Numbered from the stretch's first letter, positions 29,439-38,196 are shown. The stretch is DNA of 64,000 nucleotides from Falsiroseomonas sp050563535 (GCF_050563535.1 NZ_JBNXUO010000004.1:124001-188000); one strand, 5' to 3'. The notes: generated by a model not told the origin, from the sequence alone. Numbers and translations: made by a program.

Positions 29439-30509
29439 CTACTCCGACCGCGCCTGGATGCCGAAGACCGGCGCCAGGCGCCGGTTCCAGGCCTCCACGC
29501 AGTCGGGGCCGCAGCGGCTGACCCAGCGGGGCAGCACGACCTCGGTCAGCAGCCGCCGCCGGCGTTCGTCGTCCGAGGCGGAGACGGGCACCACCGTCAT
29601 GCTGCCGCGGCGGCCGGTGCTGCAGGCGGGCTGGCCGGCGTTGCAGGCCAGGCCCTCGCCCGTCTCGCGGTCGGCGGCCGCCCAGATCTCCTGCTCCAGC
29701 TCGGCGACGCCGGCGCGCATCGCCGCCTGCAGCTCAGCCGGCAGCGAAGCCCAGGCCGCGGCATTCGCGCCGAAGACCGAGATGCCCCAGGTGATCGCCA
29801 TCGCATGGACATGGCTGGTCACCTCGTGCAGCCCGACCGCATTGCCCGACAGCGTGCCGGTGATGGCGCATTCGACGACGCCGGAGCGGATGGCGGGCAT
29901 GATCTCGGCGAAGGGCGTCACGACGGGCGTGGCGCCGAGCGCCTGGATCATCTCCGACTGCCCGACGGAGGATGTCCGCACCCGCCGGCCGGACAGCTCG
30001 GCCAGGCCGTTGAACGGGCGCGTGCAGAAGACGACCTGCGCGGGATAGGTGTAGACGCCCAGCAGCTCGATCCCGTACCGCTCGCGCAGGAGTTCCTCGA
30101 GATGCGGGCGGAAGGCGCTCAGCGTCTGGCGCAGCGTCGCCATGTCGGGCGACAGCGCCGGCAGGTCCACCGCGTTGAACTCCGGTTCCTCGGTGGAGCT
30201 GATGGCGAGCAGCGCCGTGCCGAAGGGCACGACGCCGAGCCGCATGAGCTGCAGCATCTCCTGCCCGCGGATGCCGGCGCGGTCGAAGGGCGCGATCTCG
30301 GCCACGATGCGCCCCTGCGTCAGCTCGGTGATGCGGCGGCGCCAGAAGGGCTCCTCGTAGCGGACATACTGGCTGACATCGGCGAGCCCGCCGACCACCT
30401 TGATACGCAGCGCGCCGTCCTGCGCGGAAGCCGCCCCGCCCGCCGCCCACGCCGCCAGGCAGCACAGCAGGGCCAGGGCACCCCGGATGCAACCGCGAGC
30501 GATCGACAT
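29439..30509 (-). CDS. TRAP-type (DctP-like) periplasmic solute-binding protein
   Basis: 356 residues with a signal peptide (about 1-29, cleavage before QDGALR). DctP-family features include the RVRTSSVGQSEMIQALGATPVVTPFAEIMPAIRSGVVE region with the ligand-binding Arg, and a GISVFGANAAAWASLP segment. Two C-terminal cysteine pairs (CNAGQPAC, CGPDC) are unusual and might form disulfides. DctP proteins deliver acids to DctQM, but no DctQ or DctM gene lies nearby; instead a hybrid kinase follows after 12 bases. A sensory role is therefore likely. A GGAG eight to nine bases before the ATG at 30509 supports the start. Confidence 0.85.
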   Translation of the reverse strand: MSIARGCIRGALALLCCLAAWAAGGAASAQDGALRIKVVGGLADVSQYVRYEEPFWRRRITELTQGRIVAEIAPFDRAGIRGQEMLQLMRLGVVPFGTALLAISSTEEPEFNAVDLPALSPDMATLRQTLSAFRPHLEELLRERYGIELLGVYTYPAQVVFCTRPFNGLAELSGRRVRTSSVGQSEMIQALGATPVVTPFAEIMPAIRSGVVECAITGTLSGNAVGLHEVTSHVHAMAITWGISVFGANAAAWASLPAELQAAMRAGVAELEQEIWAAADRETGEGLACNAGQPACSTGRRGSMTVVPVSASDDERRRRLLTEVVLPRWVSRCGPDCVEAWNRRLAPVFGIQARSE

Positions 30510-30604
30510 GGACAGGTCTCCGGGAGGCGAGGCGCGGGGGGCCGCCGGCGACCCTGGATGGTGCCGGTGGTGGCGTCCACCCGCCCCAGGGTGGTCGCGG
30601 GGCG

Positions 30605-30635
30605 TTTATAGCAAGTTTCCCACCCCGCCCGGCAA
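30605..30635 (-). promoter_or_regulatory. Candidate extended -10 promoter for the binding protein/kinase operon
   Basis: On the minus strand TGCTATAAA (TATAAA at 30610-30605) forms an extended -10 element, with TTGCCG at 30635-30630 as a weak -35 box 19 bases upstream. It is an AT-rich island in a GC-rich region about 95 bases before the start at 30509. Motif-based guess only. Confidence 0.35.
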
Positions 30636-30706
30636 CCATGGCGCGAAGCTGTTCCGCCCGCGTCTCGCTCCTGCCGCGGCGGGGCGCGCGTGGCGCCCGC
30701 CGGGCT

Positions 30707-31012
30707 TCATCCGCCCAGCGCGTCGCGCAGCCAGGCCTCCGCCTCGCCCCCCAGGCCGGACCATGCGGCACGGGGACCGACGGCCGCGACCAGCAATTCG
30801 CCCGTCGTCTGGAAGCCGCGCCGCGCCAGGCAGCGCCGGAAATGGTCGAGCAGGTAGTCGGGCGAGAGATCGCCCGAGACCAGCATCGCGTCCTCCGTCA
30901 CCGCCCAATGCGTGTCCGCCACCTCCCACACCGCGTCACGGACGGCCGCGCGCATCGCATCGGCGCCGTCGCCGGTGCCGTCGGGGCGGTGGATCACGAG
31001 GCTGAGGGCCAT
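30707..31012 (-). CDS. Hypothetical protein
   Basis: 101 residues, no recognised family, no signal peptide or membrane segment. The sequence is mixed alpha/beta with a SPDYLLDHFRRCLARRGF helix-like stretch. The ATG at 31012 is preceded at nine bases by GGAG and is preferred over an in-frame ATG at 31042, which lies inside a small hairpin (GATGCG-ACGC-CGCATC, 31028-31043). It lies downstream of the glycosyltransferase gene in the same direction with a 93-base gap. Coding status rests on codon bias and the ribosome site. Confidence 0.6.
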   Translation of the reverse strand: MALSLVIHRPDGTGDGADAMRAAVRDAVWEVADTHWAVTEDAMLVSGDLSPDYLLDHFRRCLARRGFQTTGELLVAAVGPRAAWSGLGGEAEAWLRDALGG

Positions 31013-31105
31013 GGGCTGCTCCGGAATGATGCGACGCCGCATCCTAGCGCCTGATCCGCAGGGGCGGTATCGACGGGGCAGGCCGCCCTCCGCGGCCGGC
31101 CAGGG

Positions 31106-32701
31106 CTATCCGCGCGCGTCCTGCCAGGCCGCTGTGTCGTGCATGACGCCGAGCGCGACCAGCTGGTCCGGCCCCGAATAGACGAGGCTCGACGCCCCCG
31201 CGAGCGAGAAGCGCGGATCGGCTTCGAGCCGCGCGAGGTAACGGCGATACTCGCGCGACCCGTCCCAGTGCGCCCCGCGCGCCACCGCGTCCTCCGCCCT
31301 CGCGTGGAAGTCCTGGAGGAACTTGAAGTGCAGCAGCACGCCGGTCGGCTGCTGCGTCGCCATCGCCATGGGGGCGAGGCGATGGGTGGAGCCGATCAGC
31401 GCCGCGCCCTCGCGCCAGCGCAGCAGCGGCACCTTGGTGACGGTGGGGGACGGCGGGGGCGCAAGGGCCCGGAAGCGCGGCGACCGCCGCAGCGGCGGGA
31501 TGCGCCATCCCAGGTTGAACAGCTTCTGGTGCAGCCAGCGGGCCGGGCGGCGCGGATCGGCCTCGGGGAAGAACAGCGTCTCCCTAATGCCGCCGTAGTC
31601 GAGCGAGTAGGGAAAGTCCTCCACCGCTTCCCGCCGCAGGCGCGGCACGTCGAACATGGGCGCGGCGCGGGTCAGCGGCTCGCCCGGCGCATAGGTGCAG
31701 GCGGACAGCGGCCCGTCGGGGTAGCAGTCCAGCATGACCGTCCGCAGCGCCTCGGAGCCGAGCGCGTCGAGATGCGCGGTCAGCCGCGGCAGCCCGGCGC
31801 GGTCGCTGCCCGGATAGACCAGCTGTTCATCCGCATCCACCACCAGCACCCAGTGCCCGCGCGCCCAGGCATCGAGGACGGCGTTGGTCCAGGTGACGCC
31901 GAAATTGGAGGCGGCGTAGTCGCCCTCGGCGAGGATCAGGTGCGCGCCCGCGGCGCGCGCGATATCCCGCGTGCGGTCGGTGGAGCCGTTGTCGACCACC
32001 AGCACCCGGTCCACGCCGAGCCCGCGCAGGGACGCCAGCGCGTCCGGCAGGCGAAGCGCCTCGTTGCGGGTCACGAGGAAGGCCAGGATCTCGCCCGGCC
32101 GGGGTGCCGGCGCGGGGCCGCAGGTCTCGAGCCCGGCCGGAAGCCGTGGCGGGGCGGGGCGGCGCGCGCGGCCCTCGGCCATCGCCGCGGCCCGCGCCAC
32201 CGCGAGCGGCTGCGCCTCCGCGTCGAACGGCCCGCCGAATGGGCGGCCACTGGCGAAGGCCGCCGGCAGGTCGGGCAGGCCGAGCGGCTGGGGCGCCACA
32301 TGGCAGGGGGGCGGCGCGGGGTTGCGCGCCAGCGTCGCGGCCAGCAGGTGCAGGTCCGCCTCGCCCGAGGCCGGAAGCCGGTCCAGCACGCGGCGGGCGG
32401 TTGCGGGGGTGATGCACCACCCGGCCTCCGGGTCCGGGCCGACATGGTCCTGCCCATCCGTCAGGCAGTCGGCGATCGCCCCCGGCCGCTTCAGCGGCAG
32501 GTGCCGCGGCGGCAGGTGCAGCACCGCCGCCGGGTCGTCGCCCGCCAGCGCGGCCCGCAGCGCATCCGGCCCCTCGCCGCGCTGCCATCGCGCACCCCAG
32601 GCCGCCAGCCGCGCGCCGGCCTCGTCGTCCCGCGTCAGGACGACGAGGCCGGCCAGCGGCGCCGGCGCCGGATGGTCGGCGGAGCGGAGTGTCGAGGTCA
32701 C
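31106..32701 (-). CDS. Glycosyltransferase family 2-type protein with unknown N-terminal domain
   Basis: 531 residues, probably cytoplasmic. The C-terminal half (from about residue 230, ILAFLVTRNEALRLPDAL) is a GT-A fold transferase: VLVVDNGSTDRTRDIA and VDADEQLVYPG give the nucleotide-sugar and metal-binding acidic motifs. The N-terminal roughly 220 residues match no family I know; they contain PRHLPLKRPGAIADCLTDG and WCITPATARRVLD, which recalls glycosyltransferase family 25 sequences. The GTG at 32701 (GTG ACC TCG) begins the long continuous domain; further upstream the frame enters the divergent SDR promoter region. Acceptor and donor unknown; likely surface glycan. Confidence 0.8.
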   Translation of the reverse strand: MTSTLRSADHPAPAPLAGLVVLTRDDEAGARLAAWGARWQRGEGPDALRAALAGDDPAAVLHLPPRHLPLKRPGAIADCLTDGQDHVGPDPEAGWCITPATARRVLDRLPASGEADLHLLAATLARNPAPPPCHVAPQPLGLPDLPAAFASGRPFGGPFDAEAQPLAVARAAAMAEGRARRPAPPRLPAGLETCGPAPAPRPGEILAFLVTRNEALRLPDALASLRGLGVDRVLVVDNGSTDRTRDIARAAGAHLILAEGDYAASNFGVTWTNAVLDAWARGHWVLVVDADEQLVYPGSDRAGLPRLTAHLDALGSEALRTVMLDCYPDGPLSACTYAPGEPLTRAAPMFDVPRLRREAVEDFPYSLDYGGIRETLFFPEADPRRPARWLHQKLFNLGWRIPPLRRSPRFRALAPPPSPTVTKVPLLRWREGAALIGSTHRLAPMAMATQQPTGVLLHFKFLQDFHARAEDAVARGAHWDGSREYRRYLARLEADPRFSLAGASSLVYSGPDQLVALGVMHDTAAWQDARG

Positions 32702-32823
32702 TGGTCCTGGGCCCGTGCGGTATGTGCGCAGGCGCAACGCCGTGCCCGGCACCGGGTTGCCTGTTTCGCGGCGGAACCGATGCCGGGTCGCGACGTTCGC
32801 GCTGCCATCGGCGGAGGCACGGG

Positions 32824-33534
32824 ATGGCGGGGCAGGGGGTGCGCGGCGCGGTGGCGCTGGTGGCGGGCGCGGGCGGCGGGATCGGCGCCGCCATCGCCGA
32901 GGCGCTGGCGGCGGCCGGGGCGGCGCGGCTGTTGCTGCTGGCGCGCGACGCGGCGAAAATCCGGCCGCTGCTGGACCGCCTGGCGGCCGGCGGCACGGCG
33001 GCCGAGGTACTGCTGCACGACCTGGCGCAGCCGGGCGCGCCCGCCCTGCCGGACCGGCTGGACCTGCTGGTGCATGCCGCCGGGGCACATGGGCTGGCCC
33101 CGGTGGGGGAGACGGATGCCGCGCTGCTGGATGCCCAGATCGCGGTGAACCTGCGCGCGCCGCTGCTGCTGACCCGCGCCGCCCTGCCGGCGCTGGAGGC
33201 ATCGCGGGGCATGGTGGTGTTCGTCAATTCAAGCCAGGGGCTCGCCGCCGGCCGCAATGCCGCGGCTTATGCGGCCAGCAAGCACGGGCTGCGGGCGCTG
33301 GCCGATTCGCTGCGCGCCGAGGTCAACCCGCGGGGCATCCGCGTGCTCAGCATCTATCCCGGCCGCACCGACACGCCGATGCAGCGCGCCCTGCTGGCGC
33401 GGGAGGGGCGCGAGCCCGATCCCGCGCGGCTGCTGGCCCCCGCGGATGTCGCCGCCATGGTCCTTGCCGCCGCGTCGCTGCCGCCGAACGCCGAGGTGAC
33501 GGACATCACGATCCGCCCGGCGATGCCGTACTGA
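32824..33534 (+). CDS. SDR family oxidoreductase
   Basis: 236-residue classical SDR. The cofactor motif reads AGAGGGIG instead of TGxxxGIG, HAAG replaces NNAG, and the active site is the NSSQG Ser with Tyr and Lys in YAASK. The PGRTDTPM loop is well conserved. Substrate unknown. The ATG at 32824 starts just before the first strand. It is divergent from the glycosyltransferase (122-base gap) and its 3' end overlaps the convergent DUF4910 gene by 29 bases, so the two transcripts would be antisense to each other at their ends. Confidence 0.85.
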   Translation: MAGQGVRGAVALVAGAGGGIGAAIAEALAAAGAARLLLLARDAAKIRPLLDRLAAGGTAAEVLLHDLAQPGAPALPDRLDLLVHAAGAHGLAPVGETDAALLDAQIAVNLRAPLLLTRAALPALEASRGMVVFVNSSQGLAAGRNAAAYAASKHGLRALADSLRAEVNPRGIRVLSIYPGRTDTPMQRALLAREGREPDPARLLAPADVAAMVLAAASLPPNAEVTDITIRPAMPY

Positions 33535-34831
33535 CGGGATCGACCGGCACCAGCAGCCCCGCCGCCGCCGCGGCACGGGCCGCCGCCCGGATCTGCGCGA
33601 AGGGCAGGCCGGCGCGCTCGGCGATGTCGAGCAGGCTCGGCCCGCCATCCGCCTGGTTCAGCACCCAGAGCAGCGCCATCTGGTCGAATCCCGCCTCCCC
33701 TCCACCGATCGCGCGGTAGAGCCCGCGGCGGCCGAGCTGCGGTTCCCCATAGGGCGCGGTGCTGCGCAGCCTCTCATCCTCCTCCAGCACCTGTTCCACG
33801 GCGCGCAGCACGCCGAAGCTCCGCTCCAGGTGCTCGGGGCGCACGAAGTCCAGGTTGTCGGCGGAGGTGTGGTACTCCGGGAAGGTCCCGTGGATGCCGC
33901 GCTGGAGGCAGCCCACCGGCAGGTCGAAGCCGGGCGACCCGTATTGCCGCTCGTCATAGCCGTAGGGGGAGAAGGGCAGCGTCGCATTGGCCGGCGAATC
34001 GTGGCGCAGCACATGGCCGAGCACGCGGTCGATGGCGTGGTCCTCGCGCCGGGTCCGCTTCCAGCGGAACGGGCTGCCGTCGCCGAGGCAGGTCAGCACG
34101 AGCCCGTGGCGCACCCGCGCCCGCGCATCGGGGTTCGCGGCGAGCCAGCAGATCGCGCCGATAGTGCCGGGTGCGAACAGGAACCGCCAGGTGAAGCGCC
34201 GCCGCGGCCGGGCGGCGACCGCCTTCGCCCATTCGACCGCGAGCGCTATGCCGGAGAGGTTGTCGTCCGCCAGGCTCGGGTGGCAGCAATGCGAGGAAAC
34301 CAGGACCTCCCCCGGGCCGTCGCCCGGGATGACGCATTCGCCGTAGCTCAGCGCCCCGGGCGCGAGGTCGGCGTCGATGCGGACGCGATAGGCCGGCTCC
34401 GTCAGCGTCTCGCGCAGGCGGTGCGGCAGGCACAGTCCCCAGCTCCGCGCGAAATAGGCGGTGCGGTAGGGGATGAGGTCGGGCTGCGCCGGGAGGGAGT
34501 GCAGGTGGCGCTGCAGCTCCTCGATCGGCACCACGCAGTCGATGGCGGTGCTGTACTGCATCAGGTGCAGGTTGTTGTCGGCGAAGTCGAGCAGGCGGCG
34601 CCCGTCCAGCGTCTCCAGCACGGCGCCGCGTGGGGTCCATTCCAGCGGCGCCTCCCAGTCCAGCACCTTCGCCCCGCTCGGCACCTCACGCCGCAGGAGA
34701 GGGATCTCGGCTCCCACATGGTCCAGCGTGGCGCGCAGGCCGGGGCCGGTGATGCTGCGGCAGAGGGGGAACAGCGCCTCGACATGCGCGAACAGGCGTC
34801 CGGCGAGGGTGGATCGGCTGGGGGCGTTCAT
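33506..34831 (-). CDS. DUF4910/DUF2172 aminopeptidase-like (M28-type) protein
   Basis: 441 residues. Matches the DUF2172/DUF4910 family found in surface-polysaccharide loci: N-terminal LFPLCRSITGPGLRATL, VSSHCCHPSLADDNLSG and EYHTSADNLDFV carry the presumed zinc ligands of an M28-like peptidase fold. The segment usually recalled as PETIG reads APGTIG, so the expected general-base Glu may be absent; I am not certain how common that is in the family. A C-terminal winged-helix-like segment (about 370-430) follows. The start at 34831 lies 8 bases after GAAGG in a leader shared with two other genes; the ATG at 34837 is an alternative. Substrate unknown. Confidence 0.78.
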   Translation of the reverse strand: MNAPSRSTLAGRLFAHVEALFPLCRSITGPGLRATLDHVGAEIPLLRREVPSGAKVLDWEAPLEWTPRGAVLETLDGRRLLDFADNNLHLMQYSTAIDCVVPIEELQRHLHSLPAQPDLIPYRTAYFARSWGLCLPHRLRETLTEPAYRVRIDADLAPGALSYGECVIPGDGPGEVLVSSHCCHPSLADDNLSGIALAVEWAKAVAARPRRRFTWRFLFAPGTIGAICWLAANPDARARVRHGLVLTCLGDGSPFRWKRTRREDHAIDRVLGHVLRHDSPANATLPFSPYGYDERQYGSPGFDLPVGCLQRGIHGTFPEYHTSADNLDFVRPEHLERSFGVLRAVEQVLEEDERLRSTAPYGEPQLGRRGLYRAIGGGEAGFDQMALLWVLNQADGGPSLLDIAERAGLPFAQIRAAARAAAAAGLLVPVDPVSTASPGGS

Positions 34832-34839
34832 CGGCATGG

Positions 34840-34859
34840 CCTTCGGGCGTGTGTGCCTC
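34840..34859 (-). promoter_or_regulatory. Leader motif copy 1 containing the Shine-Dalgarno
   Basis: Minus-strand GAGGCACACACGCCCGAAGG, ending 8 bases before the ATG at 34831. Nearly the same string stands before two other genes, at 35940-35958 and 60326-60344. AAGG is the probable ribosome-binding core, but the similarity extends 12-15 bases further upstream than a Shine-Dalgarno needs. Confidence 0.4.
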
Positions 34860-34906
34860 GGAGCGTGCGGGACGCGCCGCGGTTCCCGGCGAGGAACGTT
34901 CTCGCC

Positions 34907-35932
34907 TCAGGACGGGCCGGCATCGCGGGCGGCCGCCGAAGGCTCGGCCGGGGCCGGGGCGAGGGTCAGCGGGCCCGGCCCCCCCTGCGCGCGCTCCGCG
35001 CGCCGGCGTGCCTGCGCGGCTTCCCAGGCGCCGGGGCGCAGCGCCGCCGGCAGCGGCAGGCCAGCGGCGGTGATGCCGGCCCGCACGATCATCCCGGCGC
35101 GGCGCCAGATGTCGCGCAGGCCTTCCTTCACCTCGTCGCGCCAGAAGAAGGGCTTCACCGGATGCCAAAGCATGTCCGGCCGCCGCCCCATCCTGTACAT
35201 CGCCGGCTTGAAGACGAGCGTGCCGGGGGCGAGGAAGACGGCCTGCGGGGTGCTGCTGTAGAAGCGCCCGCGGTAGCGTTCCGGCGTGTACGGGCCATCG
35301 CCGCCAAGATCGGCGAAGCTGAGCCCGCCCTCCCGCGCGAGGGTGGGCCAGGTGCCCTCGCAGTGGCCGCACCAACCCTCGCGGTAGGCCGTGTCCATGC
35401 GCCGCATCATCGCGGCGGAGGCGCGGAACACCGGCATGAAGGCGCGGAGCTGCTGCCCCGCCGGCAGGTCCCTTGGCCCGGCGATGCTGGGCCAGTTGTA
35501 CCAGTCCGGATCCGCTTCCCGGTCGATCAGCCCGGGGGCGAGGAGGTCGGTGTCGTCCTCCTCGTAGGCGGAGAGGAAGCGGGCCCAGTCGCCGCTGAAG
35601 CGGACGTCGTACTCGATGATCCAGTAACGATCATGGTCCGGCTGTGCGCGGAAGTAATGGAGCAGGATCAGGTCGGTGTGGCCGCCGCGCCAGAGGTCCC
35701 AGGGTTCGCCATGGGCCTTCGCGCCATAGGCGGGGACCCGCATCTCCGGCGTGCGGACGACATGGTGGGGAACCTTCGCCAGGCGTTCGGGCAGGGGCGC
35801 GCCTGGCGGCAGGTGGATCAGCACCGTCGGCCGGAAATGCGGCGGGCAGGCCGAGGCGAGCCTACGGAACGCGCGTTCGCACCAAGCGTCGAAGAAGTGG
35901 GTCTGGAACAGCAGCGCGGTCGTTCCCGGCAT
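34907..35932 (-). CDS. Unrecognised surface-glycan locus protein, paralogue A
   Basis: 341 residues, no family I can name with confidence. It shares a collinear pattern with the product of 39322-40254: FQTHFFD near the start, PPHF, HLPPG, VPHHVVRT, GGHTDLI-LH, DRYWIIEYDVRFSGDWARF, EGTWPTLAREGG, FYSSTPQAV, LAPGTLVFKPAMYR and LWHPVKPF-W-DE. The acidic EYDVRFSGDW motif and the general layout recall GT-A transferases that use an acidic metal site, so a glycosyltransferase-like role is possible but unproven. No signal peptide or membrane segment. The ATG at 35932 lies 7 bases after an AAGG in a leader shared with the DUF4910 gene downstream. Confidence 0.72.
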   Translation of the reverse strand: MPGTTALLFQTHFFDAWCERAFRRLASACPPHFRPTVLIHLPPGAPLPERLAKVPHHVVRTPEMRVPAYGAKAHGEPWDLWRGGHTDLILLHYFRAQPDHDRYWIIEYDVRFSGDWARFLSAYEEDDTDLLAPGLIDREADPDWYNWPSIAGPRDLPAGQQLRAFMPVFRASAAMMRRMDTAYREGWCGHCEGTWPTLAREGGLSFADLGGDGPYTPERYRGRFYSSTPQAVFLAPGTLVFKPAMYRMGRRPDMLWHPVKPFFWRDEVKEGLRDIWRRAGMIVRAGITAAGLPLPAALRPGAWEAAQARRRAERAQGGPGPLTLAPAPAEPSAAARDAGPS

Positions 35933-35939
35933 GGCATGG

Positions 35940-35958
35940 CCTTGCAGTTGGTCGCCTC
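35940..35958 (-). promoter_or_regulatory. Leader motif copy 2 containing the Shine-Dalgarno
   Basis: Minus-strand GAGGCGACCAACTGCAAGG, 7 bases before the ATG at 35932. It agrees with the copy at 60326-60344 in GAGGCGAC and AAGG at identical spacing and differs in the middle. Confidence 0.35.
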
Positions 35959-36124
35959 AGATGGCCACGAGGACGCGCTGCGCGCGCGTCAAGTTCCCGC
36001 GACGCGCTAGGGGTTGAGCTTGGTGTAGCAAGGCCGTGAGTGCGGGAACCGCAACCTTCCGCCAACGCTTCCGCCGCAGTCGTTCCGCCGGTGGAGCGCG
36101 GGACGAGCGGGGGTGCAGCAGCAG

Positions 36125-36907
36125 ATGAGTGTACGCAAGGCGGTGATCCTCGCGGGCGGGTATGGCACACGCCTGATGGAGGAAACGGAGACCCGTCCGA
36201 AACCCATGGTGGAAATCGGCGGCAAGCCTATCCTCTGGCACATCATGAAGATCTATTCGATGCACGGCATCGATGAGTTCGTGATCGCCCTTGGTTACAA
36301 GGGATACATGATCAAGGAATTCTTCGCGAATTACCGCCTGCACATGTCGGACGTCACCTTCGACTACGGGCGCAACGACGTCTCCACCCATGTCGGCCGG
36401 GCGGAAGCCTGGAAGGTCACGCTGGTGGATACCGGGCCCGAGACGATGACCGGCGGCCGCCTGAAGCGGCTGGCCGACTATGTCGGCGACGGCCCCTTCT
36501 GCATGACCTACGGCGACGGCGTCGCGCAGCTCGACATCGGCAAGGTGATCGCCTTCCACAACGCCCATGGCCGCGCCGCGACCGTGACAGCGGTGCGCCC
36601 GCCGAGCCGCTTCGGCGCGCTGGAGATCGAGCAGGGCGGGCGCGTGCGCAGCTTCCGGGAGAAGCCGCCGGGCGACGGCATCCGCATCAACGGCGGCTTC
36701 TTCGTGCTGTCGCCGCAGGTGCTGGACTACATCGAGGGCGACCATGTCGTCTTCGAGAAGGAGCCGATGGAGCGGCTGGCCGAGGACGGCCAGATGATGG
36801 CCTTCGAGCATGACGGCTTCTGGCATTCGATGGACACGCTGCGGGACAAGCGCGCGCTCGAGGATCTGTGGGCGCGCGGCAACGCGCCCTGGATGCAGGC
36901 GGCGTGA
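36125..36907 (+). CDS. rfbF: Glucose-1-phosphate cytidylyltransferase
   Basis: Makes CDP-glucose from CTP and glucose-1-phosphate for CDP-sugar synthesis. 260 residues, the family length. The nucleotidyltransferase signature LAGGYGTRL is at residues 8-16, followed by RPKPMVEIGGKPILWHIM, TYGDGVAQLDI and the late FWHSMDTLRDK motif, which is specific for RfbF-type enzymes rather than RmlA or GalU. The ATG at 36125 is 4 codons after a possible GTG at 36113; neither has a strong ribosome site. First gene of a three-gene CDP-sugar operon, divergent from paralogue A with 192 bases between. Confidence 0.92.
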   Translation: MSVRKAVILAGGYGTRLMEETETRPKPMVEIGGKPILWHIMKIYSMHGIDEFVIALGYKGYMIKEFFANYRLHMSDVTFDYGRNDVSTHVGRAEAWKVTLVDTGPETMTGGRLKRLADYVGDGPFCMTYGDGVAQLDIGKVIAFHNAHGRAATVTAVRPPSRFGALEIEQGGRVRSFREKPPGDGIRINGGFFVLSPQVLDYIEGDHVVFEKEPMERLAEDGQMMAFEHDGFWHSMDTLRDKRALEDLWARGNAPWMQAA

Positions 36908-36918
36908 GGGAGGAGGCG

Positions 36919-38196
36919 ATGAACCACACCGCGACCACGCAGCCCGCGGCCCGGCATTCGACCCAGCGCGCGCCCTGCTGCCGCTGCTGCGGCGCCGCGC
37001 TGTCCGAGACCTTCGCCGATCTCGGCCTGACGCCGCTGGCCAATTCCTACGTCGCGCCCGAGCGCGCCTCGGCCATGGAGCCCTTCTACCCGCTGCACGC
37101 GCTGGTCTGTTCCGACTGCCGCCTGGTGCAGCTGGCGGAGTTCGAGACGCCGCAGGCGATCTTCGGGGACTACCTCTACTTCTCCTCCTATTCCGCATCC
37201 TGGCTTCGACATGCCGAGGACTATGCGCGGATGATGACCGCGCGCTTCGGCCTCGGCCCCTCGACGCAGGTGGTGGAGGTGGCGAGCAACGACGGCTACC
37301 TGCTGCAGTATTTCGCGCGCGAGGGCATCCCGGTCATGGGGATCGACCCGGCGGCGAATGTCGCGGAGGTGGCGGTGGGCCGCGGCATCCCGACCGATGT
37401 CGCCTTCTTCGGCGCCGCCACGGCGCGCCGGCTGCGGGCGGCGGGCCACGCGCCCGCGCTGATGTGCGCGAACAACGTCATGGCGCATGTCCCGGACCTG
37501 CACGACTTCGTCGAGGGGTTCCGCATCCTGCTGGCCCCCGGCGGCGTGCTGACGGTGGAATTCCCCCACCTGCTGCGGCTGATGGCGGAGAACCAGTTCG
37601 ACACGATCTACCACGAGCACTTCTCCTACTTCTCGCTGATGACGGCCGAGATGGTGATGGCGCAGCACGGCCTGGTGGTATTCGACGTGCAGGAACTGCC
37701 CACCCATGGCGGGTCGCTGCGGATCTTCGTCCGCCATGCGGAGGACGCGACGAAGCCCGTGACGGAAGCGGTGGAGGCGCTGCGCGCGCGTGAGAAGGCG
37801 GCGGGGCTCGACGGGCCGGACGCCTACCGCGCCTTCGCCGCCCAGGTGGTCGAGACGAAGTGCGCGTTGCTCGACTTCCTCGTGGGCGCGCATCGCGCGG
37901 GGCAGCGGGTGGTGGCCTACGGCGCGCCGGCCAAGGGCAACACGCTGCTGAACTACTGCGGCATCGGGCCGGAATTCCTGCCCTTCACGGTGGATGCCAG
38001 CCCGCACAAGCAGGGCCTGCTGCTGCCCGGCACCCGCATCCCGATCCGCGCGCCGGAGGCGATCCTGCAGGAGAAGCCGGACTTCGTGCTGATCCTGCCC
38101 TGGAACCTGCGGCAGGAGATCTCGCAGCAGATGCAGGCGATCCGCGAATGGGGCGGACGCTTCGTGGTGCCCATCCCCTCGGTGCAGGTGTTCTGA
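36919..38196 (+). CDS. SAM-dependent sugar C-methyltransferase (NovU/TylC3-like)
   Basis: 425 residues with the three-part layout of deoxysugar C-methyltransferases: N-terminal zinc-binding region (CRCC near residues 21-24 and CSDC), central Rossmann methyltransferase domain (VVEVASNDGYLLQYF; EFPHLLRLMAENQFDTIYHEH) and a C-terminal domain with YGAPAKGNTLLNYCG. Such enzymes methylate C3 of nucleotide-activated 4-ketosugars. A strong Shine-Dalgarno (gaggagg) precedes the ATG at 36919, 11 bases after rfbF. It implies a branched-chain CDP-sugar end product. Confidence 0.9.
   Translation: MNHTATTQPAARHSTQRAPCCRCCGAALSETFADLGLTPLANSYVAPERASAMEPFYPLHALVCSDCRLVQLAEFETPQAIFGDYLYFSSYSASWLRHAEDYARMMTARFGLGPSTQVVEVASNDGYLLQYFAREGIPVMGIDPAANVAEVAVGRGIPTDVAFFGAATARRLRAAGHAPALMCANNVMAHVPDLHDFVEGFRILLAPGGVLTVEFPHLLRLMAENQFDTIYHEHFSYFSLMTAEMVMAQHGLVVFDVQELPTHGGSLRIFVRHAEDATKPVTEAVEALRAREKAAGLDGPDAYRAFAAQVVETKCALLDFLVGAHRAGQRVVAYGAPAKGNTLLNYCGIGPEFLPFTVDASPHKQGLLLPGTRIPIRAPEAILQEKPDFVLILPWNLRQEISQQMQAIREWGGRFVVPIPSVQVF

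Noticed and set aside
27555..30611. 1018-codon open frame on the plus strand
   Set aside because: It is antisense to the histidine kinase and TRAP protein genes, whose motifs are unambiguous. Its Arg/His/Gly/Ala-rich product without domains is the usual shadow in very GC-rich DNA.
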